A DNA stretch of 64,000 bases from CAISDA01 sp050258555 (lineage in GTDB: Bacteria > Bacteroidota > Ignavibacteria > UBA10030 > UBA8401), in assembly GCA_050258555.1 (NCBI GenBank), contig JBLMZA010000040.1, positions 16,738 through 80,737 of the forward strand, in the 5' to 3' direction. The translations under genes and the position numbers were made by a program. A model generated the notes under the pieces. It saw nothing but the letters and a program-made list of their open reading frames with translations. It made no database searches and was not told the DNA's origin. Below, in pieces: positions 63,976 to 64,000 of this stretch (its first letter is position 1; each line of letters opens with the position of its first letter).

Positions 63976-64000
63976 AGATGACCAGTAGTTGATATTATCA

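Overview
The window is a continuous bacterial chromosome segment, G+C-rich by eye, carrying about 53 protein genes, almost all on the minus strand. I see no rRNA, tRNA, transposase, phage genes or CRISPR array. Several traits point to the FCB group (Bacteroidota/Chlorobi/Ignavibacteria-Kapabacteria side). Three secreted proteins end in an NFPNPFNPST-type C-terminal sorting module. There is a BtuB/BtuG-like cobalamin uptake pair and a sensor kinase with a two-component-regulator propeller. Many starts have weak Shine-Dalgarno sequences although sigma70-like promoters are present. The phylum is an inference; no marker gene was compared.

Layout. 1-8619 (minus): leuS (cut by the window edge), a tyrosine-recombinase-like protein lacking two catalytic residues, comEC, an alkaline-phosphatase-superfamily metalloenzyme, dtd, prmC and a small unknown protein. 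8752-14283: mazG (plus), phoH, a strongly promoted small coiled-coil lipoprotein/LysM protein pair, radC and a TPR plus periplasmic-binding-fold protein resembling LpoA. 14397-23089: a secreted subtilase, a TonB-dependent receptor, an ABC exporter and guaA. 23301-25709 (plus): smpB, tyrS and pyruvoyl arginine decarboxylase. 25787-32174: a PAP2 phosphatase, a lytic transglycosylase, a large propeller sensor kinase, cysE and a DUF2007 protein.

32306-43009 is a long co-directional run. A tight block begins with a stand-alone phosphoglucose isomerase of the transaldolase-fusion type behind a good promoter. It continues with an ion-transporter-type permease, a methyltransferase, and two FAD oxidoreductases flanking nanE. 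Two PAP2 proteins and a phosphohexomutase follow. 43090-46551 is a cobalamin-riboswitch-controlled btuB-btuG-like operon with a visible terminator. 46569-52189: tag, a sorted secreted protein (plus), and accA / thioesterase / Trm112 / nadC / flippase. 52325-63975: an exopolysaccharide locus (wza, wzz, wzy, wzx and two glycosyltransferases) preceded by a putative glycoside hydrolase and a sorted, A+T-richer repeat protein.

The items most worth a second look are the riboswitch-btuB-btuG unit, the nanE/FAD-oxidoreductase/permease operon, the degenerate recombinase, the PAP2 protein lacking both phosphate-binding arginines, a family of GGGGCGAA...TTCGCCCC palindromes, and a UUCG-loop terminator that overlaps the apparent phoH start.
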